From DATFVA01 sp963832355 (GTDB lineage Bacteria > Bacteroidota > Ignavibacteria > Ignavibacteriales > Ignavibacteriaceae), in contig CAWHTX010000003.1 of NCBI GenBank assembly GCA_963832355.1, positions 372,001 through 436,000 on the forward strand: DNA of 64,000 bases, read 5' to 3'. Below the pieces are notes generated by a model. That model was not told where the DNA came from, did not search any database, and saw only the letters and a list, made by a program, of their open reading frames with translations. Below are positions 51,717 to 62,300 of this stretch, piece by piece. Positions within the stretch are counted from its first letter, which is position 1; each line of letters opens with the position of its first letter. Both the position numbers and the translations under genes were made by a program.

Positions 51717-54700
51717 ATGAAAATCAGAATTTTAATATATGTCCTGCCATTCTTTCTTCTCTATAATACTTATGCGCAAAACCATATTGCCTTTAAAAAT
51801 CTGACTGTAGAAAACGGTTTGTCGCTCAGCAATGTGACGTGTATTTTCCAGGATTCAAAAGGCTTTATGTGGTTTGGGACTCAGGATGGACTGAACAGGT
51901 ACGACGGTTATAATTTTAAAATATTTAAAAATGACCCGGAAGATAGCACCAGTCTTATTAATAATTTCATCTATACTATTTTTGAAGATACATCGGGTAT
52001 TCTCTATATCGGAACGCAGGGAGGCGGTTTCCAGAAGTATAACCCATTAACTGAATCATTCATAGACGTTACTGCCAGTAGTGTGGATTTATCTGCCGGA
52101 AAATTTAGTACTTACTCTGCACTCTATATTGATCCCTCGGGAGTAGAGTGGAGTTCTGATCAGTCTAAACCATCAGGTCTGAAAAGATTCGATCCGCATA
52201 CAGGCAAATCTACAGTTTATATGCATGATCCAAACAATCCGGCAAGTTTAAGTAATGACAAAGTTCAGTCTATATACCGGGATAATACAGGTAATCTTTG
52301 GATAGGTACTGCAGGGGGACTTAACAGGCTGGATGAAAAAACCGGAAGGTTTATTCATTATCTAAACGATCAGAAAAATTCCAATAGTATATCTGGTAAT
52401 ATAATCTGGTCGATTTACCAGGATTCACATGGTACACTCTGGATAGGAACAACCAACGGCCTGAATAAATTTGATCCTGAAGACGAAAAATTTATAAGCT
52501 ATAAAAATGATCCTTCCGATCCGACCAGCCTGAGCGATAACTTTATATTGTCAATATTTGAAGACCGGAGCGGTATAATCTGGATTGGTACTTATTCAGC
52601 CGGACTAAATTATTTTAACCCGTCCGCCCAGGTATTTAATCACTTTGCATATGATGCTGATGATGAGAATAGTCTCAGCAATAATACTGTACTTTCGATG
52701 TGTGTTGATACCAGCGGGGATTACTGGATAGGTACCCGGGGCGGATTAAACAAGTTTGATTTTTATACAAAGAAATTCAAAAGATTTATTTATAATCCTT
52801 CTGTTAAAAATGGAATAACCAGCAATTTAATTCAGACTCTTTTTGTTGACAGAGACGGAATTGTATGGGCGGGCAACTTTGGAACAGGTCTTGACGCCAT
52901 TGATCCGGCCACTAATAAATTCTTAAAACACTTTCAGAATAATCCCGCTGATTCAAATTCGCTGTCGGAAAACCGTATTATTGCTATGGCCCAGGATAAG
53001 CAGGGATACCTCTGGGTAGGAACATACAATGGTGGACTAAATAAACTCGATCCTGCCAGCGGAAAGGTAACTCGTTATATCCACGATGGAAACAATCCTA
53101 ATTCATTAAGTTCAAACAGAACCTGGTCGCTGGCGTTTGATAAATCAGGGAAGTTGTGGATTGGAACATTCGGCGGAGGTATTAATATATTTGATCCTGC
53201 CGACAACAGCATTTCGCATATTCAACAGATACCGGATGATCCTGAAAGCCTGCCCGATAATAATGTTGTAAGGATATTCATTGACAGGGATAATACCGTC
53301 TGGGTAGGTACGATGAAGGGACTAAGCAGATATGACAGAACCAGTAAACGATTTAAGAACTATGGTGAAAAAGATGGTCTTCCTAACGAGTCTATCTTTG
53401 GAATCCTTCAGGATAATTCCGGCGACCTGTGGATCAGTACTAATAACGGACTTTCAAAATTTAATCCCCGTACGGAAACATTTACCAACTATTTTTACCT
53501 CGATGGTCTGCAGGGTAATGAATTCAATCAAAGTGCGTATGCAAAAGACACGAAAACCGGACGTTTATTATTCGGCGGGAATAACGGTTTTAATGTATTT
53601 AACCCGAGAGATATTGTAGGGAATACATTTGTTCCGCCTATCGTTTTCACAGACTATACCAGGTACAATACTGATGATGAGGAAGGCAAACCCATTATTG
53701 AAAAGGGAATAGCCGTAAGGGATAGTCTTTTCCTTACATATAAGGATAATATTATAAATCTGCAGTTCTCAGCTTTAAGCTATTATAATAACTCCCAGAA
53801 CCGTTATAAATATATGTTGAAAGGGTTTAATAAAAACTGGATCCAACTGGGTACAGATCACACAATCACTTTCACCAATCTTTCGCCCGGAAAATACAAT
53901 CTTAAGGTAGTCGGTTCAAACAACGACGGAATATGGAATAATGCAGGCGCAGATCTGTTTATAGAGGTTACTCCTCCCTGGTGGAAGACCAAAACGGCAT
54001 ACGGCATTTATATAGTAATTTTCCTCGGAATTCTTTACGGGGCCAGAAGGATTGAGTTAAACAGACGCGAGCAGAAAGCAGAAATACGAGAGAATCAGTT
54101 AAAGCTTAAGGCGACAGAAGCTGAGAAACGCGCTGTAGAAGCTGAAAATGAACGTAAGACCAAAGAGCTTGAAGAAGCCCGGCAGATGCAGTTGTCTATG
54201 CTGCCTAAAAAACTGCCGCAGCTTCCTAATCTTGAGATAGCTGCTTTTATGAGGACAGCTACGGAAGTAGGCGGCGACTATTATGACTTTATTCAGCAGG
54301 ACGGCGGTCCTCTGAATATTGGTTTCGGTGATGCAACCGGCCACGGACTGCAGGCGGGAATAATGGTTACTCTTATGAAGGGTTTCTTTACCTCCGATGC
54401 AGCTAAACTTGAGCTTAAGGATTTTATGAGTCATTGTACGGCAATGATTAAAGAGATCAAGCTTGGCAGAATACTTATGTCTTTCAGTCTTTTAAGAATT
54501 ATGGATCATAAACTATCGATTACCAGTGGTGGTATGCCCCCGGTATATTATTACAGTAATGAGACTAAGGAAGTTGAGGAGATCCTTATCCAGGGAATGC
54601 CTCTCGGCGCAATGAAAAGATTTTCTTACCAGGTAGTGGAAAAAAATCTCATGCCCGGCGACACTCTTCTGCTGATGACAGATGGCTTTCCCGAACAGAT

Positions 54701-54872
54701 GAACCAGAGTGAAGAGATGTATGATTACCCCAGAGTAAAAGAAAAGTTTAAAGAGCTTGCTGAATGTCCTCCTGAATCAATAATAGAAAGTCTTGTTAAG
54801 ACGGCCGATGGATGGATGGGTGAAAGGGAACAGGCAGATGATATTTCCTTTATAGTTCTGAAGGTTAAATGA
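51717..54872 (+). CDS. Beta-propeller receptor fused to SpoIIE phosphatase
   Basis: 1051 residues. Signal peptide; two-component-regulator propeller repeats (~25-660: GFMWFGTQDGLNRYDGYNFKIF and many W-I/V-G-T units); Y_Y_Y domain (~690-755); one membrane helix (~760-780); coiled coil (~785-830); PP2C/SpoIIE domain (~840-1051) with EVGGDYYDF, GFGDATGHG and MTDGFPEQM metal-site segments. It is built like a one-component hybrid sensor, but the output is a Ser phosphatase in place of a kinase. Downstream anti-sigma and STAS genes are its likely targets. SD is weak (CAGGAG, 13 bases before ATG). Confidence 0.92.
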   Translation: MKIRILIYVLPFFLLYNTYAQNHIAFKNLTVENGLSLSNVTCIFQDSKGFMWFGTQDGLNRYDGYNFKIFKNDPEDSTSLINNFIYTIFEDTSGILYIGTQGGGFQKYNPLTESFIDVTASSVDLSAGKFSTYSALYIDPSGVEWSSDQSKPSGLKRFDPHTGKSTVYMHDPNNPASLSNDKVQSIYRDNTGNLWIGTAGGLNRLDEKTGRFIHYLNDQKNSNSISGNIIWSIYQDSHGTLWIGTTNGLNKFDPEDEKFISYKNDPSDPTSLSDNFILSIFEDRSGIIWIGTYSAGLNYFNPSAQVFNHFAYDADDENSLSNNTVLSMCVDTSGDYWIGTRGGLNKFDFYTKKFKRFIYNPSVKNGITSNLIQTLFVDRDGIVWAGNFGTGLDAIDPATNKFLKHFQNNPADSNSLSENRIIAMAQDKQGYLWVGTYNGGLNKLDPASGKVTRYIHDGNNPNSLSSNRTWSLAFDKSGKLWIGTFGGGINIFDPADNSISHIQQIPDDPESLPDNNVVRIFIDRDNTVWVGTMKGLSRYDRTSKRFKNYGEKDGLPNESIFGILQDNSGDLWISTNNGLSKFNPRTETFTNYFYLDGLQGNEFNQSAYAKDTKTGRLLFGGNNGFNVFNPRDIVGNTFVPPIVFTDYTRYNTDDEEGKPIIEKGIAVRDSLFLTYKDNIINLQFSALSYYNNSQNRYKYMLKGFNKNWIQLGTDHTITFTNLSPGKYNLKVVGSNNDGIWNNAGADLFIEVTPPWWKTKTAYGIYIVIFLGILYGARRIELNRREQKAEIRENQLKLKATEAEKRAVEAENERKTKELEEARQMQLSMLPKKLPQLPNLEIAAFMRTATEVGGDYYDFIQQDGGPLNIGFGDATGHGLQAGIMVTLMKGFFTSDAAKLELKDFMSHCTAMIKEIKLGRILMSFSLLRIMDHKLSITSGGMPPVYYYSNETKEVEEILIQGMPLGAMKRFSYQVVEKNLMPGDTLLLMTDGFPEQMNQSEEMYDYPRVKEKFKELAECPPESIIESLVKTADGWMGEREQADDISFIVLKVK

Positions 54873-54966
54873 AAATGGAACCGGCAAAAGAAAAGGTTAG
54901 TAAATTTTCCTCTTTACTTTTTTAGAAAAAATAATATTATATTCACTAAAACCCCGATACACACTT

Positions 54967-55383
54967 ATGGATGAGAACTTTAATCTGAAAATCAAGCTTC
55001 CTAATATTCCTAATATTGAACTGGTAGCCATTGAGGGACTTGAAAGAATGGGCAAGTACCTTGGCATCACTAACGAGAAGATTGGTGAAGCAAGAATTAT
55101 CGTCAATGAAGCAATAATTAATGGGTTTGAACATTCAGGGGTAGAAAACCCCTATGTGAATGTCGAATTCCTGATGACAAAAGAGCAGCTGACGATACTG
55201 GTTACAGATTTCGGGAAGGGATTTGACCCGGAGACTGTGCCAACTCCCGATATATCAAAAAAAATAAGCAGTGAAAATAAGCGCGGATGGGGAATAAAAC
55301 TTATGAAATCACTTTCTGATTTTTTGACAATTGAGTCAAACTCATCAGGCACAAAAATATCAATAATTAAAAACTTAACTTAA
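54967..55383 (+). CDS. RsbW-like serine kinase (anti-sigma factor)
   Basis: 138 residues, GHKL/HATPase_c_2 fold. N box EARIIVNEAIINGFEHSG, G1 VTDFGKGFDP, G2 RGWGIKLMKSLSD. Such proteins phosphorylate a STAS partner and bind a sigma factor. It lies directly before a STAS gene (11 bp gap), as in partner-switching operons. No signal peptide; cytoplasmic. Confidence 0.9.
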   Translation: MDENFNLKIKLPNIPNIELVAIEGLERMGKYLGITNEKIGEARIIVNEAIINGFEHSGVENPYVNVEFLMTKEQLTILVTDFGKGFDPETVPTPDISKKISSENKRGWGIKLMKSLSDFLTIESNSSGTKISIIKNLT

Positions 55384-55394
55384 GAAGAAATATC

Positions 55395-55733
55395 ATGGAC
55401 GGTGAATTTAATTTACAAACAGAAAAACTAGAGAATACTTTCCTGATTAAAACGGAAGGATATATAAACAATACGGCAGGAGAGAAGATAGCTCAGTTCT
55501 TTTCTGAGAACCCTATAAAGAATGCGATCTTCGATCTTGAAAAATCGAAGGTCATTAATTCTATCGGAATTTCCTACCTGCTTGAAGTAATAGAGCAAAT
55601 AAACGACGGTGAGGGAAAGATAATCTTTCTTAACCTGGATCCGTCAATCGAAAAAACATTTAAGATTATGGGTTTATTCCAGTTTGCACAAATGGCAGAT
55701 TCTTTGGATTCAGCAATGAAAGAACTGGTATAA
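55395..55733 (+). CDS. STAS-domain anti-sigma factor antagonist
   Basis: 112 residues, STAS fold (SpoIIAA/RsbV-like). The phosphorylatable Ser sits in VINSIGISYL, with Asn in place of the usual Asp just before it. Once dephosphorylated by a SpoIIE phosphatase it should bind the kinase at 54967 and free its sigma factor. No sigma gene is visible nearby, so the target is elsewhere. Confidence 0.88.
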   Translation: MDGEFNLQTEKLENTFLIKTEGYINNTAGEKIAQFFSENPIKNAIFDLEKSKVINSIGISYLLEVIEQINDGEGKIIFLNLDPSIEKTFKIMGLFQFAQMADSLDSAMKELV

Positions 55734-55780
55734 TGAATCTGTAATAGGATATATAATAAAAATAAGATGGTATAATTATT

Positions 55781-57382
55781 TTGGAACAGAATTTATTAGT
55801 TGAAAAGCTTTCACTGCAGGCAGAATCGTTTCAGGAAGGATTTAAGCTCTTAACGAAGTCGGATTCTTTTGACGGCATCTTCAGAAATTTCGCAAATCTG
55901 CTCAGGGCAAATTTTATGATCACAAATCTGCAACTGCTTCATAAAGCGACTTCGAAAGCTGACTGGAAAGTTATAGGATCACAGAAACTGGATGCAGATG
56001 ATAAAAAATACCTGGATGACCAGAAGCAGCAGACCATGTATTACACTGATGGAAAGTATAATGCTTCAATTATCCTGCCTCTTAACGACTCATCGTTTCT
56101 GGGTATCCTCCTTGGGAATAAGCTGTACGGCGAAGGCTTATCAGATTTCGATAAAATAACTCTGCAGATACTTCTCCAGGTATTTGCCAGTGCATATGAA
56201 TCATTTCTGAATCAGAAAAAAGAGAAACAGTTCATTTTTAATCTCAACGAAAAAATCCTTCAGCTGAATAACCTGATCGAAACAGGCATTGATCTCGCGA
56301 AGTTTGAAAATCAGAACGTGCTCTATGAGATGGCCCTGGCAAGAATGGTATCATTAACCAATTCTTCGGCAGCACTTATAAGCATATCTGACGGTAATAA
56401 GGAACAGCCTGATAGGAAGTTTACTTTCCCCCCGGGAATCCAATCAGAAAGTATATTAAACAGCAAATATAAAATAGAATCCTCTTTTACATTCAGGGAT
56501 ATGTCGTACAGGTTTGTTCTTTCAGAGAAGGAAACACGGAAGGGTGTTATTGAATTCAGCGATCTGGATCAGATGCTGCTTGAAGCTATTTCCCGCCAGG
56601 TTCGGACTGCCATTGAAAATAATTTTCTCTTAAAAGAATCTCTTGAAAAAGAGAGGATTGAAAAGGAACTGCTGCTTGCAGCCTCTATCCAGCAAAGAAT
56701 AATACCTGATAAGCTGCCCGTAATTGAAGGATATGAGATTGCCGGCGAGAACATTCCCTCACGTGAAGTTGGAGGCGACTATTACGACTGTATCGATATG
56801 GGGAATGGAAAATTTGCTTTGATCATAGCCGATGTTGCTGGAAAAGGAATTGCAGCTGCTTTGCTCGTAAACACATTAAATGCTTCATTATATTCATACC
56901 TGGAATTTGATCTTCCGTTAACGAATTTGGCGGACAGACTGAATAAGCTGATATTTAATGCCTCACCTCCCGATAAATTTATTACGTTCTTTATTGCTGT
57001 ACTTGATTCCAAAACAGGAGATCTGGATGTTGTGAATGCCGGTCACAATCCAATCCTTCTTCTCAGGAAGGACGGGAAGCTGGATAAGATTGATGCCGGA
57101 GGTATAGGGCTCGGTATGCTTGACCTCGGTATACCATACGAGGGAGAAAAACTGGTGATGCATCCCGGTGATAAGCTTTTCTTTTATACCGACGGAATTC
57201 CCGAAGCGATGAATAAAGAAGAGGTGGAATATTCGGACGAGAGAATGATCGAATTCTTTGAAAAAAATGCTGATAAACCGGCCGCTGAATTTATAGATGG
57301 AATTGTAGAGGATGTTGGTAAACACGTTAAGGGGGAACCGCAAAGTGACGATATTACTTCGATGATCCTGAAGAGAATTTAA
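55781..57382 (+). CDS. GAF-type SpoIIE serine phosphatase (RsbU-like)
   Basis: 533 residues from TTG 55781 (no clear SD, so start is uncertain). Two GAF-like sensor regions (~15-145 and ~160-280), a linker helix (LKESLEKERIEKELLLAASIQQRI) and a PP2C domain (~315-533) with EVGGDYYDC, IADVAGKGIAAALL, YTDGIPEAMN and SDDITSMIL. Cytoplasmic. It shares the dephosphorylation role with the membrane phosphatase at 51717, allowing two inputs to one STAS protein. Confidence 0.9.
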   Translation: MEQNLLVEKLSLQAESFQEGFKLLTKSDSFDGIFRNFANLLRANFMITNLQLLHKATSKADWKVIGSQKLDADDKKYLDDQKQQTMYYTDGKYNASIILPLNDSSFLGILLGNKLYGEGLSDFDKITLQILLQVFASAYESFLNQKKEKQFIFNLNEKILQLNNLIETGIDLAKFENQNVLYEMALARMVSLTNSSAALISISDGNKEQPDRKFTFPPGIQSESILNSKYKIESSFTFRDMSYRFVLSEKETRKGVIEFSDLDQMLLEAISRQVRTAIENNFLLKESLEKERIEKELLLAASIQQRIIPDKLPVIEGYEIAGENIPSREVGGDYYDCIDMGNGKFALIIADVAGKGIAAALLVNTLNASLYSYLEFDLPLTNLADRLNKLIFNASPPDKFITFFIAVLDSKTGDLDVVNAGHNPILLLRKDGKLDKIDAGGIGLGMLDLGIPYEGEKLVMHPGDKLFFYTDGIPEAMNKEEVEYSDERMIEFFEKNADKPAAEFIDGIVEDVGKHVKGEPQSDDITSMILKRI

Positions 57383-57644
57383 TAACCAGTTTACTCTAAT
57401 ATCATCAGAGTAATGAGATCTTGTCATCCTGTCATATTTATATCTATTTTAATATTAGTACGATAGTCCTATGCACAGGCCATATTCCATATTATATAGA
57501 GCAAAGGATACCATAAAATCTGCAGCGGCTCCGTCACAAGTTGTGGCGGTACTATAGGTTACAACTTATCTGTCCGCAAATTTTTATATTATCTCACCAG
57601 AAGATCTATCTCTTTTTGTTTACAATACATTAGAGGGCAATGTT

Positions 57645-58769
57645 ATGAAAAACGAAAAGTACAGAAGGCTTGTTGAACAACTACTGGATATGGCCGATAT
57701 AAAAATAAACGGGGATCGTCCTTTTGACATACAGGTTCACAACAACCGATTCTATAAAAGAGCAGTAACTGAAGTAGAGCTGGGAATGGGAGAATCCTAC
57801 ATGGACAACTGGTGGGACTCAGCAAAACTTGATGAACTGATTTACAGGGTAATACACGCCGATTTGCAAAACAAAATTAAACATAACCTTAAAATTGCTA
57901 TACAGCTTGCCGGATTCTATCTGATTAATATGCAGTCGCGCAGGAGAGCATTCATCATAGGAGAAAAGCATTACGACCTGGGAAATGATCTTTTCAAACT
58001 GATGCTGGATAAACGAATGAATTACAGCTGCGGCTACTGGAAGGATGTCTCAACTCTTGATGAAGCCCAGGAAAACAAGCTCGACCTGATCTGCCGGAAA
58101 TTGTATTTGAAGCCGGGGATGCACGTACTTGATATCGGCTGCGGATGGAGTGCATTCGGAAAATACGCTGCAGAGAAATATGATGTGAAAGTTACAGGTG
58201 TAACCGTATCCAAAGAACAGGTTGTCCTGGGGAAGAAATTGTGCAAGGGGCTGCCAGTTGAAGTAAGACTGCAGGATTACAGGGATGTTCATGAAAAATT
58301 CGATAGAATCGTATCCGTCGGTATGATTGAACACGTAGGTTATAAAAATTACAGCGAATACTTTAGAACTGCGGCAGGGAATTTAAAAGAGGACGGGTTG
58401 TTTCTTCTTCATACTATAGGAGATGTCCGTTCAGCAAAAAACACAGACGCATGGACGCACAAGTATATTTTCCCTAATGGAATGCTTCCCTCAGTCTCTC
58501 AACTCGGGAAAGCCATTGAAGGTCTTTTTGTAATGGAAGACTGGCATAACTTCGGGGCAGATTATGATAAAACCCTGATGGCATGGTATAATAATTTTAT
58601 TATGGGCTGGGGAATACTGAAAAATAAATACAGTGAGAGGTTCTTCAGGATGTGGACATACTTTCTGCTTTCATCTGCCGGTGCTTTCCGGGCACGCAAT
58701 AAAAACCAGCTGTGGCAGCTTGTGTTATCAAAAAACGGCGTCCGGGGCGGCTACTGCTCTGTAAGGTAA
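57645..58769 (+). CDS. cfa: Cyclopropane-fatty-acyl-phospholipid synthase
   Basis: Adds a methylene bridge from S-adenosylmethionine to unsaturated acyl chains in the membrane. 374 residues, near the usual length. SAM site VLDIGCGWSAFGKYAA (~158-173), active-site Cys in MNYSCGYW, Glu in MIEHVGYKNYSEYF, ending GGYCSVR. GAGGG before ATG 57645. The desaturase at 43337 could supply its substrate. A 262-bp gap upstream has a weak hairpin at 57391-57413 and no gene. Confidence 0.95.
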   Translation: MKNEKYRRLVEQLLDMADIKINGDRPFDIQVHNNRFYKRAVTEVELGMGESYMDNWWDSAKLDELIYRVIHADLQNKIKHNLKIAIQLAGFYLINMQSRRRAFIIGEKHYDLGNDLFKLMLDKRMNYSCGYWKDVSTLDEAQENKLDLICRKLYLKPGMHVLDIGCGWSAFGKYAAEKYDVKVTGVTVSKEQVVLGKKLCKGLPVEVRLQDYRDVHEKFDRIVSVGMIEHVGYKNYSEYFRTAAGNLKEDGLFLLHTIGDVRSAKNTDAWTHKYIFPNGMLPSVSQLGKAIEGLFVMEDWHNFGADYDKTLMAWYNNFIMGWGILKNKYSERFFRMWTYFLLSSAGAFRARNKNQLWQLVLSKNGVRGGYCSVR

Positions 58770-58909
58770 TTCTTTACAGATATTTTCTTCTGAAAGAAGA
58801 AAGGTTCATATAAAATTATTTTCTTTGGTGTGATATTTTGCATTGAGAGTATTTTCTTTCTGTCATTTAGTTTGTGATTGTCCGATATTTGTATTGAACG
58901 AAAGAGAGA

Positions 58910-59323
58910 GTGGATGAGGTTGTATTGCTATATGCTCAAAAAATTCTGCTGGTTGAAGATTTCGGTTTGATTGCCCTCGACATTAAGACTATGTTGATTT
59001 CAACTGGCTTTCCAAATATTAAAGTCGCCTATAACGGTCAGGAAGCAATTAATATATCGGAGATTTACGCACCCGATCTTATCCTTATGGATATTATGCT
59101 CGGAGATGGTATAAATGGAATTGAAACAGCCAGAACAATTTGTAAGGTTCATCCTATCCCTATTATCTATATTACTGGTTCCACAGATAAAGAAACTCAG
59201 AAAGAAGCAAGAAATACATCCCCGGCAGCTATAATACATAAACCCATTTATTTACCTGAACTTGAATATTCAGTTAAATCAGCGCTTGGGATAAATCCCG
59301 ATTTCAGCATTCAGGCTATATAG
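58910..59323 (+). CDS. Stand-alone response-regulator receiver protein
   Basis: 137 residues, GTG start at 58910. Receiver domain only: acidic pair in LLVEDFG, phospho-acceptor in LMDIMLGDGINGIE, Thr in IYITGST and Lys in IHKPIY. Similar receivers serve hybrid or bacteriophytochrome-type kinases. Its 3' end overlaps the 3' end of the minus-strand STAND gene by 8 bp. No output domain, so it likely acts by protein contact. Confidence 0.88.
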   Translation: MDEVVLLYAQKILLVEDFGLIALDIKTMLISTGFPNIKVAYNGQEAINISEIYAPDLILMDIMLGDGINGIETARTICKVHPIPIIYITGSTDKETQKEARNTSPAAIIHKPIYLPELEYSVKSALGINPDFSIQAI

Positions 59324-62300
59324 AACTTGCCTCAATTATTTTCTTTGCGTTAAGGAGACTATGGGTTGAGAATCCCTCCGTGAACTTTTCATACACACTA
59401 GTTAATATCACTATCGTTTCTGAAGACTTTTCTGTATCAGCCAGAATTTTCGACAGGCTCAGAGCAGCATCCAATTCAAACATCAGGATATTTTGTTTTT
59501 CTGAGATCTTAATTGCTTCACGGAATAATGATTCAGCGTCTGCAGAATTACCAGGTGAGATCATATAAAGAATTTCTCCTTTGATTCTGAAAAAGCTCGC
59601 TAATAAAGGATTGCCTGATTCTATTCCTATTATTTCAAGTGCACCGTTTATATGTGAAAGTCCCTCCTCTAACATTCCAGCCTGTAAACAGGAACCTGCC
59701 CTGAGTGAAAGAAGTAGCGGCCAGAATACCGGGGGAGTTTTCAACTCTGTATAAAGGTTAATTCCAAGCTCGATTTCCTCAAGCCCTTCTTTGATCCTGT
59801 TTAATCCTACATTTGCAACTCCATAAAGCGCGTGGGCAGCGGCTTTCCATATCGGGAAATCATGTTTCTCGCTTATATCAAGTACAAGCTGTGCATTTTT
59901 TGCTGTTACTTCAGGTTCATCCCGCCAGAGGTGAAGAAGTCCTGAATGGAAATGGGCATAAGCATCGCTGTATGGATAGTTTAATTGTGCAGCCATCTTC
60001 ACAGATTCTTTCGAATGAAAAAGGGAACGATCGGGAAAACCCATCATCCATAAACATAAAGAAGAGGTAGTATGTGATATTACCCCCGGATTATTTCCAA
60101 ACCGGAACTTAAAGAATGTATAGTTCGCTGATTTATAAGAAGCAAGAGCCTTTTCAAGCTGGTTCATACCGGGAGCCAGATCTCCGGAAAAAACCTGACT
60201 ATATCCCATTATAAGATGACCTTCGGTCTTTGCTGATGGATTATTTGCCTTTTCCGCAGCTTGTAAAAGCTGCTTGCCAATCTTTAAGCCTTTACCGAAT
60301 TTCCCCATATATACATAAAAACTGGCCAGCGCTCTCAAAATCGAAAATGATTGTGGAATTTCACCATATTTGTTACAGAGGTCCAGGGCATGGTTAAAAA
60401 CATCTTCAACATCAGGAGTACAGCCTTTAAGAGCCATTAGCACCCGCCCTAGTGTCATCTGCAGCATGATTTCCCGTTCGGCCCGTTCGGGGGTTGAAGG
60501 GACTGAGGAAAGGACGTTCAACAGATCATTCGTAAGCTCTATACTATAATAAAGCCATCCGCGTGCCTCGTACAGCAGCCATAAACAATCAGTCAATTTC
60601 TGCAGCTGCACTATATCTTTTTGTCCCAGCCAGTATTTCCATGAAGCACGGATGTTCTGTATATCAGTTTCAAGATCATTTAATGCTTCGTCTCGTTCAT
60701 TTCCTGTGAGCCATTTCCACTGAACCTGTGCAAAATCAACAAAATATAATGCGTGTTCATGATAAACTGCAGCCTTAAAATCCGGATCCGCTTCTAATTT
60801 TTCTGCTGCATATTCCCTGATAGTCTCTAGCATCCTTAACCTTTGGCTACCATCCCCCCGGCCCGAACTCCGGATCAGGCTTTTGTCAATAAGTGAGGAT
60901 AATAAATCCATAATGTCCGACTTAAAGCCGTTCTCCTCATCGGATTTTTCAGCTACCGATTCAACCTGTTCGAAAGTGCATTCAGGGAAAACAGATAAAA
61001 GAGCAAATAATTTCTGTTCTTCGGAACTGAGCATTTCATAGCTCCAGTCGATGGTATCACGCAGAGTCTGCTGTCTTTCAGGAAGGTCACGCGCACCGCC
61101 TCTCAACAGTTTAAGGCGTTTGTCCATGCGTTTGAGTAAGGCTTCAGGTGAAAATAAATTTATGCGTGAAGCCGCCAGTTCTATTGCTAAGGGAAGTCCG
61201 TCAAGCCGACTGCAGATCTCAATTACAGGAATAACATTTTCTTCAGAAATTTTGAAATCCGGTTTCACAGATTGAGCCCGTTCAGCGAAGAACTGAACAG
61301 ATTCGTTTTTCAGGATTTCAGAAACGGCCTGTTTCAATGGACCTGTATCAGGAAGCTGAAGAGGAGGGACCGGGAAGATCTGTTCACCACGCAGCCGGAG
61401 AGGTTCCCTGCTGGTTACAATAAGTTTTAGCTGTGGACAGCTCAGAAGAAGGTCATAAATATGAGGGGCAGCCATTGTAAGCTGTTCAAAATTATCAAGA
61501 AGGAGTAATATCTTTCTGTTTTGTAGATACTTTTTGACCTCATCAAGCATGTTCCGGTCACTTATTTCTCTCAACCCCAGCGTTCGTGCTGCAGCCGCAA
61601 AGAGAGAGTCGGTATCCATGGCAGTGGAAAGATCAACAAAAAAAACACCGTCGTTAAAATTATCCATCAGGTGTGAAGCCAGCTGAATTCCAAGACGGGT
61701 TTTACCGGTACCGCCCGGACCGGTAAGAGAAAGTAAGTGAACATCCTCACGCTGCAGCAGATCACTTATAATTTCCAGTTCCTTTTGGCGCCCAATAAAT
61801 GGCGTTATTAACGGCGGCAGATTATTCCTGATCCCGCTCTTATTTCGCTTGTTGTCGCTTCGGGATGGTTCGGGCTGTAAATTTTCTATTTTGATACTTT
61901 GAACTTCGGCAGGAAGGTGAATGCCGAACATTGAGTGGTAGCGTTTTAAATGTGCAGCCGCATAAATCAGTCCTGCCAGTCTTTCGTGTTCGGATATAAT
62001 GACTTTATTACAATAATTCAAACCGGCGCTTACGGCAGCCAGCCAGTACTGTCCCCACATATCATCCGACAAACTCGAATACTTTTTCTTAACGAGGTCT
62101 GCGAATACAATTCTCCCGGAATTTATTACGGAACAGATACCTGCAAGTTCGATAGGAACGCTCTGCGGATCCATAATATCTTCAGCGGCAAAGCGGGTAA
62201 CAAAGTCTATCCATTTTGCTAAAGAAACTCTTGTTAGTTCCCGAACCAGGTACGACATTTCAAGGTAGCAGTTATCATACATAAGCGGCATACCGGTTTT

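Noticed and set aside
57391..57413. Terminator after the SpoIIE gene
   Set aside because: A 7-bp stem exists but no T tract follows.
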